Positions 24,586 through 34,571 of a stretch of DNA of 64,000 bases are shown here, one piece after another. The stretch's first letter is position 1, and each line of letters starts with the position of its first letter. This DNA is from Talpa occidentalis. Lineage: Eukaryota > Chordata > Mammalia > Eulipotyphla > Talpidae. The position numbers and the translations under genes are program-made. Under the pieces are notes generated by a model. It saw only the letters and a list, made by a program, of their open reading frames with translations, searched no databases and was not told the origin of the DNA. The stretch covers positions 97,417,591 to 97,481,590 of the forward strand of contig NW_023604295.1 of the NCBI RefSeq assembly GCF_014898055.3, written 5' to 3'.

Positions 24586-25274
24586 CTGCCACTATTAGCA
24601 GGACGTTGACCAATGTTGTCCTGTTGCATGTGGGCAGGACTTGAGCAAAACCTCGTTCTGCTGTCGCCCACCACTGGAGTGTTAATCTCACTGCAGAGTA
24701 TGTTGCATGTATTCACTCATTTAACTATGAACTAAGTTCTATTTCCAAAGTATGTACCATGTACAATCCCAAAGCTGCTACTAATATTTTTCCAGATGAC
24801 ATATATGTACCTGTAAAGGCAGACAAAACTGACTAGAAGGAGAGTCTTCCCCACGGAAGATGAGGGAGGAAGAGGAGGAGGAAACTGGCTAAGCGTGATG
24901 ATGAGACAGGACAGAAATTATGATAAGTTTCAACTTTTTTTTCACAAAGAGAAAGGAAATGACTTGAAGGAACCATGGCACTGACTTTAGCAGTATGGGT
25001 ATTTACTACATACTCTTGTTTTTTCCCTTTATGAATTTCTCAATACAAGCACTAGCATGAGGGTGTGCAGGTGAGCCGAAACCACCCAGAAGGGACAGCT
25101 GAAGGCGGGCGACTCCAAACTAGGCCAGTGGCCAAGTTGCAGGGATGCAGAAATGAAAGGCGCATCACTGCCCTCACAGTGTCATATATGGCTGGCAGAC
25201 AGAGACAGGAAATTTTCCAAAACCCATGACAGAAGTGAGCCAGGAAAGACCTCCTGGAGTTACTGACACAGACT
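24586..25274. other. Unique sequence, nothing recognised
   Basis: No gene recognised. 24900-25040 may be LINE-derived (A/T-rich with 'gaatttctcaatacaagc'), but I cannot place it. Confidence 0.35.
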
Positions 25275-25560
25275 TGTCATTAAGAATCAGGGATGGCATC
25301 CACCCTCCGATGAGCAGATAAACACAATGTGGTAGATCCACTCCACTTGGCAATGAAAGGAATCAAGCACTTGCACAAGCTTCAACATAGGTGGACCTTA
25401 AAAACATTCCACAAAGTCAAAAGAGCCAGACAAGAAAGATGACATATTGTACTCCCTAGTTTTATGATATGACTGTAACTGGCAAGTCCATAGAGATGAA
25501 AAGACTCCCAGGGTTGTAAGGAAGGTAGATCAGGGGGCTGGGGGCATGGGATTCTTTTAT
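25275..25560 (+). mobile_element. Old L1 (L1M-type) 3' region, sense
   Basis: 'cagataaacacaatgtggtag', 'ggcaatgaaaggaatcaagc', 'cataggtggaccttaaaaac' and 'gtccatagagatgaaaag' match the order of the ORF2 C-terminus and 3' UTR of ancient L1s. Confidence 0.75.
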
Positions 25561-27636
25561 ATGAAGATGAACTGAAATACGGACTTAAGATCGGGGTATT
25601 GATAGAGCATGAGAGAGAGACCATGGCCAAGGGCAGTGTATCCCCCTCTCCCCACCTGGCAAAGGCTCATCTCATCCACTTTCCACAAGCTATTTCTAAG
25701 GATGCTGCAGACACAGGGGAGACCTGGAGAAACAAGGCCCTGTTTCTGTGTGGGTTCTTGTCTCATGAGTTGAGTGAAGTAATACCCCTTGATTGTCTAA
25801 AATAACACCGACATGTTTTTAAAACTTAAAGGAGATGATCAGGCCTAGAAGTTGGGGAAAGGCTTTTTAGGCAGAAGGAACAATATATACACAATCTTGA
25901 AAGCAAGAGAGACTGCGGCTTTGCGAGGAGCTTGTGCAGGACAAAGGGTTGAAAGGAGATGAATCTAAGGAGATAGGCAGGGACATGAAGACACCTCCAC
26001 CAAGAGTTACCTACCTTCATCCTGCACCATCTCCACCTCTCCAAATGTATAAAGAGGAAACCACATTTCCTCCGGGGCTCTTTACAGAGCTGTCTTCTAG
26101 GATCTTTCTACAGCTGACTCGAATTATTTTGTTGGTCCCCAACTTCCTGGACATGGAGGGACCAGGGCCTGCTTAGAAGTCTCTTCTGCTTACTCCTCTG
26201 GTCCCTGGAAAATAAACGCCATGTTCAAGTGGACCAGATGGTCCCTGTGCTCTCGAGTAGAAGGCTATCTCAGCCATGAGCTAGCTGTACGTGGCCAAGG
26301 GAGTGACTCTGAATAAAGTTATTTAAAATCAGTTAATTAAAGTCAGGATCATAGTGTGTATATCTCAAGATGATAAAAATGAGCAGTTATATCTCCCCAC
26401 TGCTCTCTAGATTGAACGTGATAAATGGAAGTGGTAATACACTGCATGGAACGCCCACTGAAGCCCCTGTGGAAGGTATCTCCAATCTTTATTGCAGAGC
26501 CTCACTCCACTCGGGCTGCCGATTTGGTGGGCGCTTATTTCCTTCATTTATCACTGCCGTCCGTCGGCAGCAGGAGTTGGATATCAAAGTCCCATTTTCT
26601 TCCCTCATCCCCCCATCATGCTAGACATGACTGATTCACTGCCTAACAGCCAGATCCAGCACACTCCACCTTGTAATCGTGAAAAATGCTCTCTCCCTTC
26701 AACAGAACGTCACGGGACTGCATTATCAACAACCTCCAAACCAAGAATTTATTCTTTTCCTCTTGCCACTGGGTTCAAACTGAATAAGAAGTAAAGGCAC
26801 TTTTCTAAAAAAAGTATTCCATTTTCTTTAATCTCTTAAAATTGCTTGGATACTCGAACTTTCTTTTCACCAATGGGCAAAACCATCAATTGTTGAATAA
26901 AACATTCGGATCCACTGCAGAACTGGAAAAGCTAGGATAAGGTTGCCTGGTCAGAAATACTAACGTGCACCGTGGGGACATTAGTCAGTCTTTTTCTTTT
27001 TACCTCCCAGGCACAGAAACTGCGTGAAAATACCAGGGTAGAAATCTGTCCCTATATGTAACAAACCTTGTAACAGTTCTGTTGATCAATTTGACTCTAT
27101 CTGACCTACTAAAGCAGAACCTGGCTCCTTGGAAGAGCTCAGACTGTTCCTTTGTTTGCACATTGGCACCCAGGGAGTGTTGGCTAAAGCCATCGTGTTG
27201 TGCTTCTATGATAAATGGCATGCAATTGAGCAATATGGTCTGTTTCGGGATGAGGCCTGTCTCAGCTGTGTACAGGAGAGCACTGCATAAGAAAGACACA
27301 AATGGGAGGAGGAAAGGAAGGCACAGCTCCAGAAAACGCATGATATGTAGGACATGGGAAAATCAGATTGGGAGTGGGGGTGGAAGATGGGGTCATAGGG
27401 TATACGGAGGGTGTCACAACACTGTGGCTTTAGCAACTCAGTGAGCTAGCAACGCCTCGCTTACAGGGATGAAGAATGAACTTCATTGTACAAAGTGATC
27501 ATTACTATCATTTGGTTTCTTAAAATAGCTTCTCATAAGGGAGGGAAGGCCTCATTGTATGTAATTGAAAATAATTTGGGCATGGTTCAGAATTTCTGAT
27601 ATGTAGAAATTGTTTCTATTGTCTTTTAACCTGTTT
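25561..27636. other. Mostly unique sequence; possible L2 relic
   Basis: 25835-25960 ('ggctttttaggcagaagg', 'agcttgtgcaggacaaagg') may be an L2 relic. 26380-26800 is moderately GC-rich unique sequence with overlapping short frames and no stops in some registers, but no domain is recognised. Nothing in 26800-27636 can be assigned. Confidence 0.4.
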
Positions 27637-27939
27637 AAAGTATTTACTAAATTAGGGCTTCCCTGGTGGCACAGGGGTTAAAGACAGCGCTATCAAGCCA
27701 TCAGCAGACACTGCAGCATGAGTTCGATCCCCTGTGGCCAGGGGCAACCTGCATGGCGGAGCAGAACTCTCCTATCTCGCCTGCTGCTCCCCTCAGCAGT
27801 GTATTTCAGTCAGTCAGTCTGCCTTTTCTGCTCCCCACTCTCTGAGGGAGAGACCCTACCCCCTGCACCTCTGGTCTGTACCCCAGTTCTTGTATGCATA
27901 CATAAATAAATCTTTTTTTAAAAAGTATTTACTAAATTA
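27637..27939 (+). mobile_element. tRNA-derived SINE, sense, with perfect 18-bp TSD
   Basis: Body 27655-27921: 'gggcttccctggtggcac' head, box B 'gagttcgatcccc', body, then 'cataaataaatcttttttt'. The direct repeat 'aaagtatttactaaatta' is identical at 27637-27654 and 27922-27939, so the copy boundaries are certain and the insertion is relatively young. Confidence 0.95.
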
Positions 27940-28339
27940 AATGCTTTATAGTATATACATTTATTTAGTTTATGTACATGTACACAGACACATAAATACA
28001 TTTAAAACCCACATCTACACATATAAAACAAGGCTTTCCCCCAGAGCGTAGAGTTGTTTTCGCCCACACATTGCTTGTGGAGAGAGCAGGACATTGCTGT
28101 GGAGAGGAATTTAACAGTGTTTGTAAGACAGACCCTAAATCTGAGCCAGCTGTGGGAAAGGCATATATGATGAGAAACTGAATCCAAAGCTTCAATTTAT
28201 TTGTAAATAATTTGGCATTTTAAAAAGATTTTAATATTAATAGCACAAGTATCAATATGCAAAAGATGGAACAACAATCTAGAAATAACCATGGGATGAA
28301 GACTGGAGAATTTGATCACACACTAACAATGAGCAGTGG
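27940..28339. other. AT-rich sequence, nothing recognised
   Basis: Runs of 'catata' and 'acacag' near 27955-28025. No gene recognised. Confidence 0.4.
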
Positions 28340-28600
28340 TAGGAGCACAAGAAGAAAGTCATTTGGCAAAATATACCAAAAATCTTAAAAGATCTCTACT
28401 CCTTGACTCGGAAATTCTACATTTTAAGAATTTATGTTAAGGAAATAATAAAAAAAATACTACAAAGATTTCTAATCAAATACATTTACCAGAGCCACAT
28501 TTACAAGAGAGAAAAAATGTAATGAAAATATTTAGAAGAAAATGGATTAAAAAAAAAAATACGGTGTATGCACGTGATGGAGTTGCAGTCACTACACAAC
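28340..28600 (+). mobile_element. Old L1 fragment, sense
   Basis: 'tcggaaattctacattttaag', 'tttatgttaaggaaataat' and 'tggagttgcagtcac' resemble the ORF2 C-terminal/3' region of ancient L1s. Assignment is moderate because of divergence. Confidence 0.55.
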
Positions 28601-28762
28601 CAGGAAAGGAAGGAAAAAAAGAAGGAAAGGAGAGAGGGAGGGAGGGAGGGAGGGGAGAAGAGGAGGAGAGGGGGTAAGAAAGGAGGAAGGAAAGGAAGGG
28701 AGGGAGGGACAGATAGAGGGAAGGAAGAGGGAAAGAGAGAAGAAAAAAAGCAAAGAGGGAAG
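28601..28762. repeat. Homopurine GGAA/GGGA tract
   Basis: About 160 bp that is almost entirely purine on the plus strand, made of GGAA, GGGA and GAAA words. It begins where the old L1 tail would lie. Long homopurine tracts can form triplex DNA; here that is only a structural possibility. Confidence 0.9.
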
Positions 28763-28808
28763 TTACAAATCAAGACTAGCCCAAAAACTCTCCAGAGAAG
28801 AAGAGCAT

Positions 28809-29105
28809 TAAATAGGAACTAGCAGACCTCCCCGGTGGCGCAGTGGGTTGAGCGATGTGCTGTGAAGCTGTCTGCACCCTCTGCAGCATGGATTCCATTC
28901 CCAGCCGACCAGGGAGAAACCCGCATGGCGCGGCAGACCTCTCCTGTCTCGCCCACTGCTCCCCTCAGCAGTGTCTTCGGTCCGCCTGCCTGTTTTGTTC
29001 CCCACTCTGTCTCTGGTGAATCTTCTCACCTTCTGCACCTCTGGCCTACACCCCAGTTCTTGTATAAATAAACAAATCTTTAAAAATAAATAAATAGGAA
29101 CTAGC
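28809..29105 (+). mobile_element. tRNA-derived SINE, sense, with perfect 15-bp TSD
   Basis: Body 28824-29090 with head 'cctccccggtggcgcag', degenerate box B 'ggattccattccc', body, and tail 'aaataaacaaatcttt' followed by 'aaaaataaa'. The direct repeat 'taaataggaactagc' is identical at 28809-28823 and 29091-29105. Confidence 0.95.
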
Positions 29106-29544
29106 TGTACCAGATATCTATGGAAAAGTGTCTCAGGCTGTCAGAATCGATGAAGTTAAATATAGACAAACCCATTGGGATAGATCAGTTTGAACTCATA
29201 ATGTGTTTGCTCTTAAAAATGGGTTAAACTATGTGAAATTGCCAGTATTGGATCACTTTATCCCAGAACATGACAATTTCACATACTTTAGCCAAACACA
29301 TTTTCCCTAACTCTTTCTAATGCAAAGACTACACATAGTGAACAAAACAGTAGCAATGAGCACCCCTACTCTCTACAAAACATTTTCCAATAAAAGGAAC
29401 AAAACGGTTCCTTAGATAAGTGGATAATTTTAAGTCTGGGACAGGAGATGAACAAGGCGAGCCTAGAATATCTTATCATGACAGAAAACAAGAATGTTAT
29501 CAAACATGATGGAATTGTGTCTCAGAGAATATGGGTGCCAATCT
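29106..29544. other. Unique sequence, nothing recognised
   Basis: No recognisable gene or repeat. Confidence 0.4.
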
Positions 29545-29940
29545 AAAGAGGCATCTACTTTATCTTTTTTGATTGCTGAGTAATATTCCATTGTGTATAT
29601 GTACCACATCTTCTTGATCCAGTCATCTATTTTTGGGCATTTGGTTGTTTCCATAGCTTAGCTATTGTAAATAGTGCTGCTACAAACATAGACTAATTGT
29701 AATAAAGTAAAAATTAAAATCAACAAGCAACTATAAACCAGAGACCCACTACAGGGGTAGGGGGAGAGAGGGAGTAGGATCAAAACAAGGCAGGGATGGG
29801 AATTATATGGGGACTATAACCAAGATGAAAATCATACATTGTACAAAAATGAAAAATGATGTAAAAATATATAAAATTTAAAAAATAATTATTAAAAAAA
29901 TAAGCATAGAGGTAAATAAATAAATAAAGAGGTATCTATT
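29545..29940 (+). mobile_element. 5'-inverted (twin-primed) L1 3' fragment
   Basis: 29565-29692 is the ORF2 C-terminus in antisense orientation (its complement translates to the conserved [26 protein letters not shown] block). 29696-29923 is the L1 3' UTR in sense orientation, ending in an A-rich tail. Direct repeats close to 'aaagaggYatctaYt' occur at about 29545-29560 and 29926-29940. An inverted 5' part joined to a sense 3' part inside one TSD is the signature of twin priming. Confidence 0.85.
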
Positions 29941-30479
29941 GACCAAAGATGAGACAATTTGGGCATCAACAGTAACTTTATCAGGAATGAATTGAAGCAC
30001 ATCAAATACACTTTAAATCCATGAATTCACAAGACACGCATTAGTTATTTTTGAGTAAAAAAGATTGAGGAACCAACTCCTTATATTAAAAACTGCTAAT
30101 CAAATAGTTAATGAAGCCAAGTTTACCTCAATTGAAGTATTTTAGCTAATGAGCACAGAAGGAATGGAAAAGTTGCAAACCACTATTTCTCAAGTCACAA
30201 TGAAGTAATTAATTAAGCAATAACCACCAATAACTACCAACATCACCAAAATAAGACAAGCAAACATTTCCTACAGTCTGATGGAAATGTATTATCCCAG
30301 ACAAAAGGTCATTTTGCTAAAAGGTTAAACCAGAACCTAGCAAGGCACTAGAGCCAACTATTAATTTATCAGAAATTCAGAGGACAGGGACCCATGTGAG
30401 AAATCCACAGGATCAGAAGTTCAGATTGTGGGTAACTGCAAAATAAACTAACAGAGAGAAAGTGTGTGTATGTGAGGTG
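29941..30479. other. AT-rich sequence, nothing recognised
   Basis: No gene or firmly assignable repeat. 30290-30440 might be part of the LINE relic that follows. Confidence 0.35.
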
Positions 30480-30586
30480 GGGGGGGATACTTTTAATTTA
30501 AAAGACACTTAAGAGACATATGAACACAAGGAAATATGGTGATGGTTTGCAGTGGTGGGAGAACTATGGAGACTACAATGTTTGAA

Positions 30587-30622
30587 AATTAATTAATTAA
30601 TTAATTAATTGATTGATTGATT
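30587..30622. repeat. (ATTA)n / (ATTG)n microsatellite
   Basis: About six ATTA units followed by three to four ATTG units form a clean tetranucleotide run. Confidence 0.9.
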
Positions 30623-30673
30623 AAGACATTAGCCAATTTAACTTTATGGTCTTCATTTGAACCCTGATTCAAA

Positions 30674-30952
30674 GAAACTGTAAACAGCTCCTCCTTGGTA
30701 GCATAGGGATTAAGTCTCAGACTATCACTGCTGGCTCCCTGGACAGGGAGCTAAACCACATTTGACACAGCAGTCCTCTCTTGTCCTGCGCGCTGCTCCC
30801 CTTACCAGTGTATTTCAGTAGATCCACCTGTTCTGCTCCCTACTCTGTCTCTGGTGAATCCTCTCACCCCCCCCAACTTTTTCTATGCACAGAAGAACCA
30901 AAAAACTAAATCAATCAATCAATCAATCAATCTTCTAAAAAATTGTAAACAT
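30674..30952 (+). mobile_element. tRNA-derived SINE, sense, decayed
   Basis: The body is about 30686-30938. The head is degenerate ('gctcctccttggtagcatagg'), and the segment between boxes A and B is shortened. The tail is a (TCAA)n run rather than (TAAA)n. Flanks 'aaactgtaaacagct' and 'aaattgtaaacatct' are a diverged target-site duplication. This is one of the older copies in the window. Confidence 0.85.
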
Positions 30953-31260
30953 CTTTAATAAGCCAGTTATATTTCATGATAATAATAAACTACTATCAAT
31001 TTCTAAGTGAGATAATGACCTTGTGGATATGTGTTGAATAAAATAAGTGCTTATCTTTTAGAGATCCAGGCTCGCATATCCAAGGAGGAAATGATATAAT
31101 GGCTGAGAGTAGCTTCCAAATACCTCCATGGCATAGAGTGGTAGGTGAATCTAAAGCCCGGGGGATGGATACAGGAAGGTTTATGGCAGTGCTGTGGGTT
31201 TTGCCATATATGTCTGCAGTTTCCCAGGTTCAAAGTTTTTTAAAAGTTTGAAACTAATAA

Positions 31261-31508
31261 ATTAAGAATGTTAAATATATCCTTAATGCATTAATTTTCA
31301 GGATATGTTAAATATATCCTTAATGCTACAAAATTGTATGTATTGTGTGATTCCAGTTTGGTATATAAATATAATTGTATACATAACACAAAAGAAAAAA
31401 CTAAAATTATATACTCCAAAATGCAAACTGTAATTATCTCATGGTGCAGGGATTATGTAAGATTCTTATTTTCTTAATATATTTCTGTACCTTGTGCTTT
31501 CTTACAAT
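31261..31508 (+). mobile_element. Old L1 3' end, sense, with a local 20-bp duplication
   Basis: 'gtgattccagtttggtat' and 'ggattatgtaagattcttatt' match an old L1 3' UTR. The perfect repeat 'gttaaatatatccttaatgc' occurs at 31270-31289 and 31307-31326. The old L1 resumes briefly after the SINE that follows. Confidence 0.6.
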
Positions 31509-31804
31509 TATCAAATGCTTTTATTTTAAAGATTTATTTATTTGTTAATACAAGAGCTGGGGTACAGGACAGAGATATGGGGGGTGAGAGGATTCACCAG
31601 AGACAGAGTGGGGAACAGAACAGGCAGACTGACTGAAACACACTGCTGACGGGAGCAAGCGGGCGAGACAGGAGAGGTCTGCTGCACCATGTGGGTTGCT
31701 CTCTGGCCGGCTAGGGATCGAATTCTTGCTGCAGAGGCTGCAGATTACTTCATAGTGCTGTGCTTAATCCCTTGCGCCACCAGGAAGACCCTATCAAATG
31801 CTTT
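31509..31804 (-). mobile_element. tRNA-derived SINE, antisense, with perfect 13-bp TSD
   Basis: Body 31522-31791 on the minus strand, with box B 'aattcgatccc' and tail complement 'aaagatttatttatttg'. The direct repeat 'tatcaaatgcttt' is identical at 31509-31521 and 31792-31804. Confidence 0.95.
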
Positions 31805-32632
31805 AATCAAAAAAGACATGTCGCTTTTAACATCTAGCAGTGTACACAGCCTTCCAGAATTAGACTAAATACACCCCTTCCTTAAGTAAATATAATATAA
31901 AATGTGGATCAAAATTAATGACAATGTGCTAAATATTCTGCTGACAGAATGTCTTGCATTTTATCTGATCTTCAATCTCCTGTGAAAACAGATCCAGCAC
32001 CTCACACGTGACAGGAATAATGGGTGCACAGGGCATCCACACGATGCTGTGACTGGGACCTGAGCACTGTGTTCACTTCATACACTATTGGGAAAGAAAG
32101 TAGAATCTTCAGTGAAAACCCAGATGTTTTCAAATGTCTTGCATTGAGTCCAGGTTTGGAGCTTGTTAGCTACATATCTGTATTATGAACAGTGCCCCAG
32201 GACATCATTATATCCCACTCGTTTCAAACACAAGTACCAACAAGAAAAGGTATAGATGTACAGTTCCGTCTGATTCTTCAGGGCAAACCCTTGACAAGGC
32301 CATGGGGTTCTTCTAGGCTTTAGCCAAGCTGTCTCAGAGCTGGTCTTAATTAAAAGCAGCAAAACTCACTCTGGATTTGGGCTAGCTATAAATATTTTAG
32401 ATAATAGAATGGAAACAGTTCTAAAAAATGAAACCAAACATAAGTTGACTGAGATTGCTAGTGCTTCCGAAGGTTACCAAGCACTCTCCAGCACCCAGTG
32501 GGTGGGGAATCCCCAGGCCCACTTCTGGGAAACAAGAGCAGGCACATGAAAGCAGTCCCCTGCCCTCACAGAGCTCACAGTGTATAGAGCAAATGAAAGT
32601 TTCAATCAAAGAACGACACAAATTGCCTGTTA
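31805..32632. other. Mostly unique sequence; L2 relic near 32540-32630
   Basis: 'cctgccctcacagagctcac' near 32560 is an antisense L2-type signature. The rest, including 31990-32400, is unassigned. Confidence 0.45.
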
Positions 32633-32880
32633 ATTTTTTTTTATTTAGTGTTATTATCTTTCCCCCTGATCCTTTATTTGGTTCCCCTATATTCCTTCTA
32701 TTTGATATTTTTCTTTTTCCTTCTGACTTATTTCAGTTAGCATAATCTGCAGGGGAGAGGGAGAGAGAGGGATCAAGGGAAGGGAGAACACAAGGGAGTA
32801 TAGCAATGGTGCTCGGGTGAATTGGGGATAGGAATTTTACGGGGACTACACCTGAGAGGAGAAAACAAACATTGTACTAA
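32633..32880 (+). mobile_element. 5'-inverted L1 3' UTR fragment
   Basis: 32633-32745 is L1 end sequence in antisense orientation ('tttccccctgatcctttatttgg', 'ccttctgacttatttcag'). 32746-32880 is the L1 3' UTR in sense orientation ('gaattggggataggaattt', 'ggggactacacctg', 'cattgtac'). The switch at about 32745 is a twin-priming inversion. I could not find a convincing target-site duplication. Confidence 0.7.
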
Positions 32881-33170
32881 AAAGTACAACAATGTAGGGC
32901 CTCCCCTGGTGGTACAGGGGGTTGAGCACCCCGCTGTGAAGTTGTCCACAGCCTCTGCAGCACCGGTTCAATCCCAGCCAGCCAGTGAGGGTCCCACATG
33001 GCGCTGCAGACCTCTCCTGTCATGCCTGCTGCTCCCCTCAGCAGTGTATTTCATCAGTCTGCCTGTTCTGTTCCCCGCTCTGTCTCTGGTGAATCCTCTC
33101 ACCCTCCCGCGCATCTGGCCTATACTCCGGTTCTTGTATAAATAAATAAAAAATCTTTAAAAAAAAGAAA
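32880..33170 (+). mobile_element. tRNA-derived SINE, sense, split from its right flank by an L1
   Basis: The body begins at 32897 ('gggcctcccctggtgg'), with box B 'ggttcaatcccagc' and tail 'aaataaataaaaaatcttt' followed by A's. Its left flank 'aaaagtacaacaatgt' (from 32880) is repeated as 'aaaagtacaaccatgt' only after the L1, near 39792-39807. The full-length L1 therefore inserted into this SINE's A-rich tail, and the SINE is older than the L1. Confidence 0.92.
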
Positions 33171-33723
33171 AGAAGTGGAAAAAACTCAGGGAGGGCCTCC
33201 GCCGTCTCCCCGCAAGCCTAGGTCGCAGGCGCAGGGCCCTGGGCAGCTGCAATCCGAGCGCCGCTTTCGCGCAAGCTTACCGGGCGGCTGGGGCTGTGTG
33301 CTGGTGCTGGGCTCCTCCTGGTGGGCGGGGCTCTCTTTACTGGCGCCTGGAGCTCACCTCAGCGGCGGATCCTGCAGGGTTCGCCTCAGCTCCCGTTCAC
33401 GGGGTGTGGTGGCTGAAATAGTTCCTTTCCACTCACAGTCCCACTTGCTGCATCCGTTTTTCTTGTTGGGCGTTTTGGTTTGTTGTTTCCCTCGTCTCTG
33501 CCGGTCGGAGAGTGCCGCCTCTGTGGGCGGGGGAGGGGAGCAGGGTTCTGCGCTTCCCTCCCTTCTCGTCCTCTTTTATGGCAACTTTCTTCTTCGGGCA
33601 GTTTGCTGGAGTCGTCCGTTTATCTTCCCTGTCTCAGTTCTCACTGGGACCTGCCGCTTTTCCTCCCTATTAACTTTTTTTAATGGGAGATCTTACTCGC
33701 AGCGTCTCCTCGCCGCCATGTTG

Positions 33724-33987
33724 CCTCCCTGAGTGAGCAGGAACAAGGTGCCCAGGCAGGGGAGCGGGATTCAAAAGGCGCCATTCCCGCACCACTGATC
33801 TGGGCTACAGCCCGCGTCCTGGAACTGAGGGCTTTGGAACTGAGACCCGGGCGGAGGCCCTCCCTGAGTGAGCAGGAACAAGGCGCCCAGGCAGGGGAGC
33901 GGGATTCAAAAGGCGCCATTCCCGCGCCACTGATCTGGGCTACAGCCCGCGTCCTGGAACTGAGGGCTTTGGAACTGAGACCCGGGG
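33724..33987 (+). repeat. 135-bp tandem repeat in the L1 5' UTR
   Basis: Two nearly identical units both begin 'cctccctgagtgagcagg' and contain 'gggattcaaaaggcgcc' and 'gaactgagacccggg'. The second unit ends a few bases short. Differences are single substitutions such as gtgccc/gcgccc. The arrangement resembles the promoter monomers of other mammalian L1 lineages. Confidence 0.92.
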
Positions 33988-34171
33988 CACGAAATTAGGG
34001 GCGTGGGTTCCCCACGACGGTGGGGCACAAGGCAGACACAGCACCCCAAAGCCGTTGAGGTGTACCCTACCATCCCCGCTCTGCTCCCTGTCCCACGGGG
34101 TGGAAAATCAGCTCCCCAAGGGCTCTAGGAGAGATCTCTGGTGCCACCTAGCGACTTGACCCCAGCACAGG

Positions 34172-34567
34172 CTACTGAAGGAGCTAGTGGCCAGCTGGGG
34201 AGTTAGCCCACACCGGGCCCCTTCTGAACAAGTAGTCTGAGCCCACAGGGAGAGCGAGCACCCACAGCCGGGGCAGACCAGGCGCGCAGAATAGTGTGCC
34301 TGAGACCAGAAGCGCAGGGAGTGTGTCCCACATCACCATTTTAGAACAGGGACATTTCTTCAGTAAAGACTACCTGCAGAAGGCTTCCTCAGGAGCCAGA
34401 GGTGAGCGGGGGAAGTTCGCCCACGCCAGACCCCCTCTGGCCTGCAGTCCAAGCCCAGAGGGGAGCAGGAACCCACCGCCGGGGCAGACCAGGCGCACAG
34501 GGGAGTGTGTCCCCACATCGGCATTTTAGAACAGGGACCTTTCTCCAGTAAAGGCTGCTTGAAACTG
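34172..34567 (+). repeat. About 200-bp imperfect tandem repeat before ORF1
   Basis: Both units end with 'attttagaacagggac' followed by 'cagtaaag' and share 'ccggggcagaccaggcgc' and 'ggagtgtgtccc'. Divergence is higher than in the 135-bp repeat, so this duplication is older. The second unit ends just upstream of the ORF1 start codon. Confidence 0.85.
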
Positions 34568-34571
34568 ACAG

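Larger units (their letters stand above)
30480..31260 (+). mobile_element. Old LINE 3' UTR-like relic, sense, split by a SINE
   Basis: 'acttaagagacatatgaac', 'ttcatttgaaccctgattc', 'agtgcttatcttttagag' and 'gaggaaatgatataatggc' follow the order of a mammalian-wide LINE-type 3' UTR that I recognise but cannot name with certainty. A SINE (30686-30938) interrupts it. An ATTA/ATTG microsatellite occupies 30587-30622. Confidence 0.55.
33185..34571 (+). promoter_or_regulatory. L1 5' UTR / internal promoter region, CpG-rich
   Basis: This 1.39-kb leader is the only CpG-island-like DNA in the window. In L1 elements this region carries the internal Pol II promoter that starts transcription at the first base. 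Two tandem repeat systems are visible: a roughly 135-bp unit twice (33724-33858, 33859-33987) and a roughly 200-bp unit twice, more diverged (about 34172-34378, 34379-34567). A chance frame at 33175-33732 spans its first part and is not a gene. Confidence 0.85.

Noticed and set aside
33175..33732. 185-codon open frame upstream of L1 ORF1
   Set aside because: It starts in the SINE tail/TSD and runs through the GC-rich L1 5' UTR, where stops are rare by composition. I know of no such L1 protein in this position.
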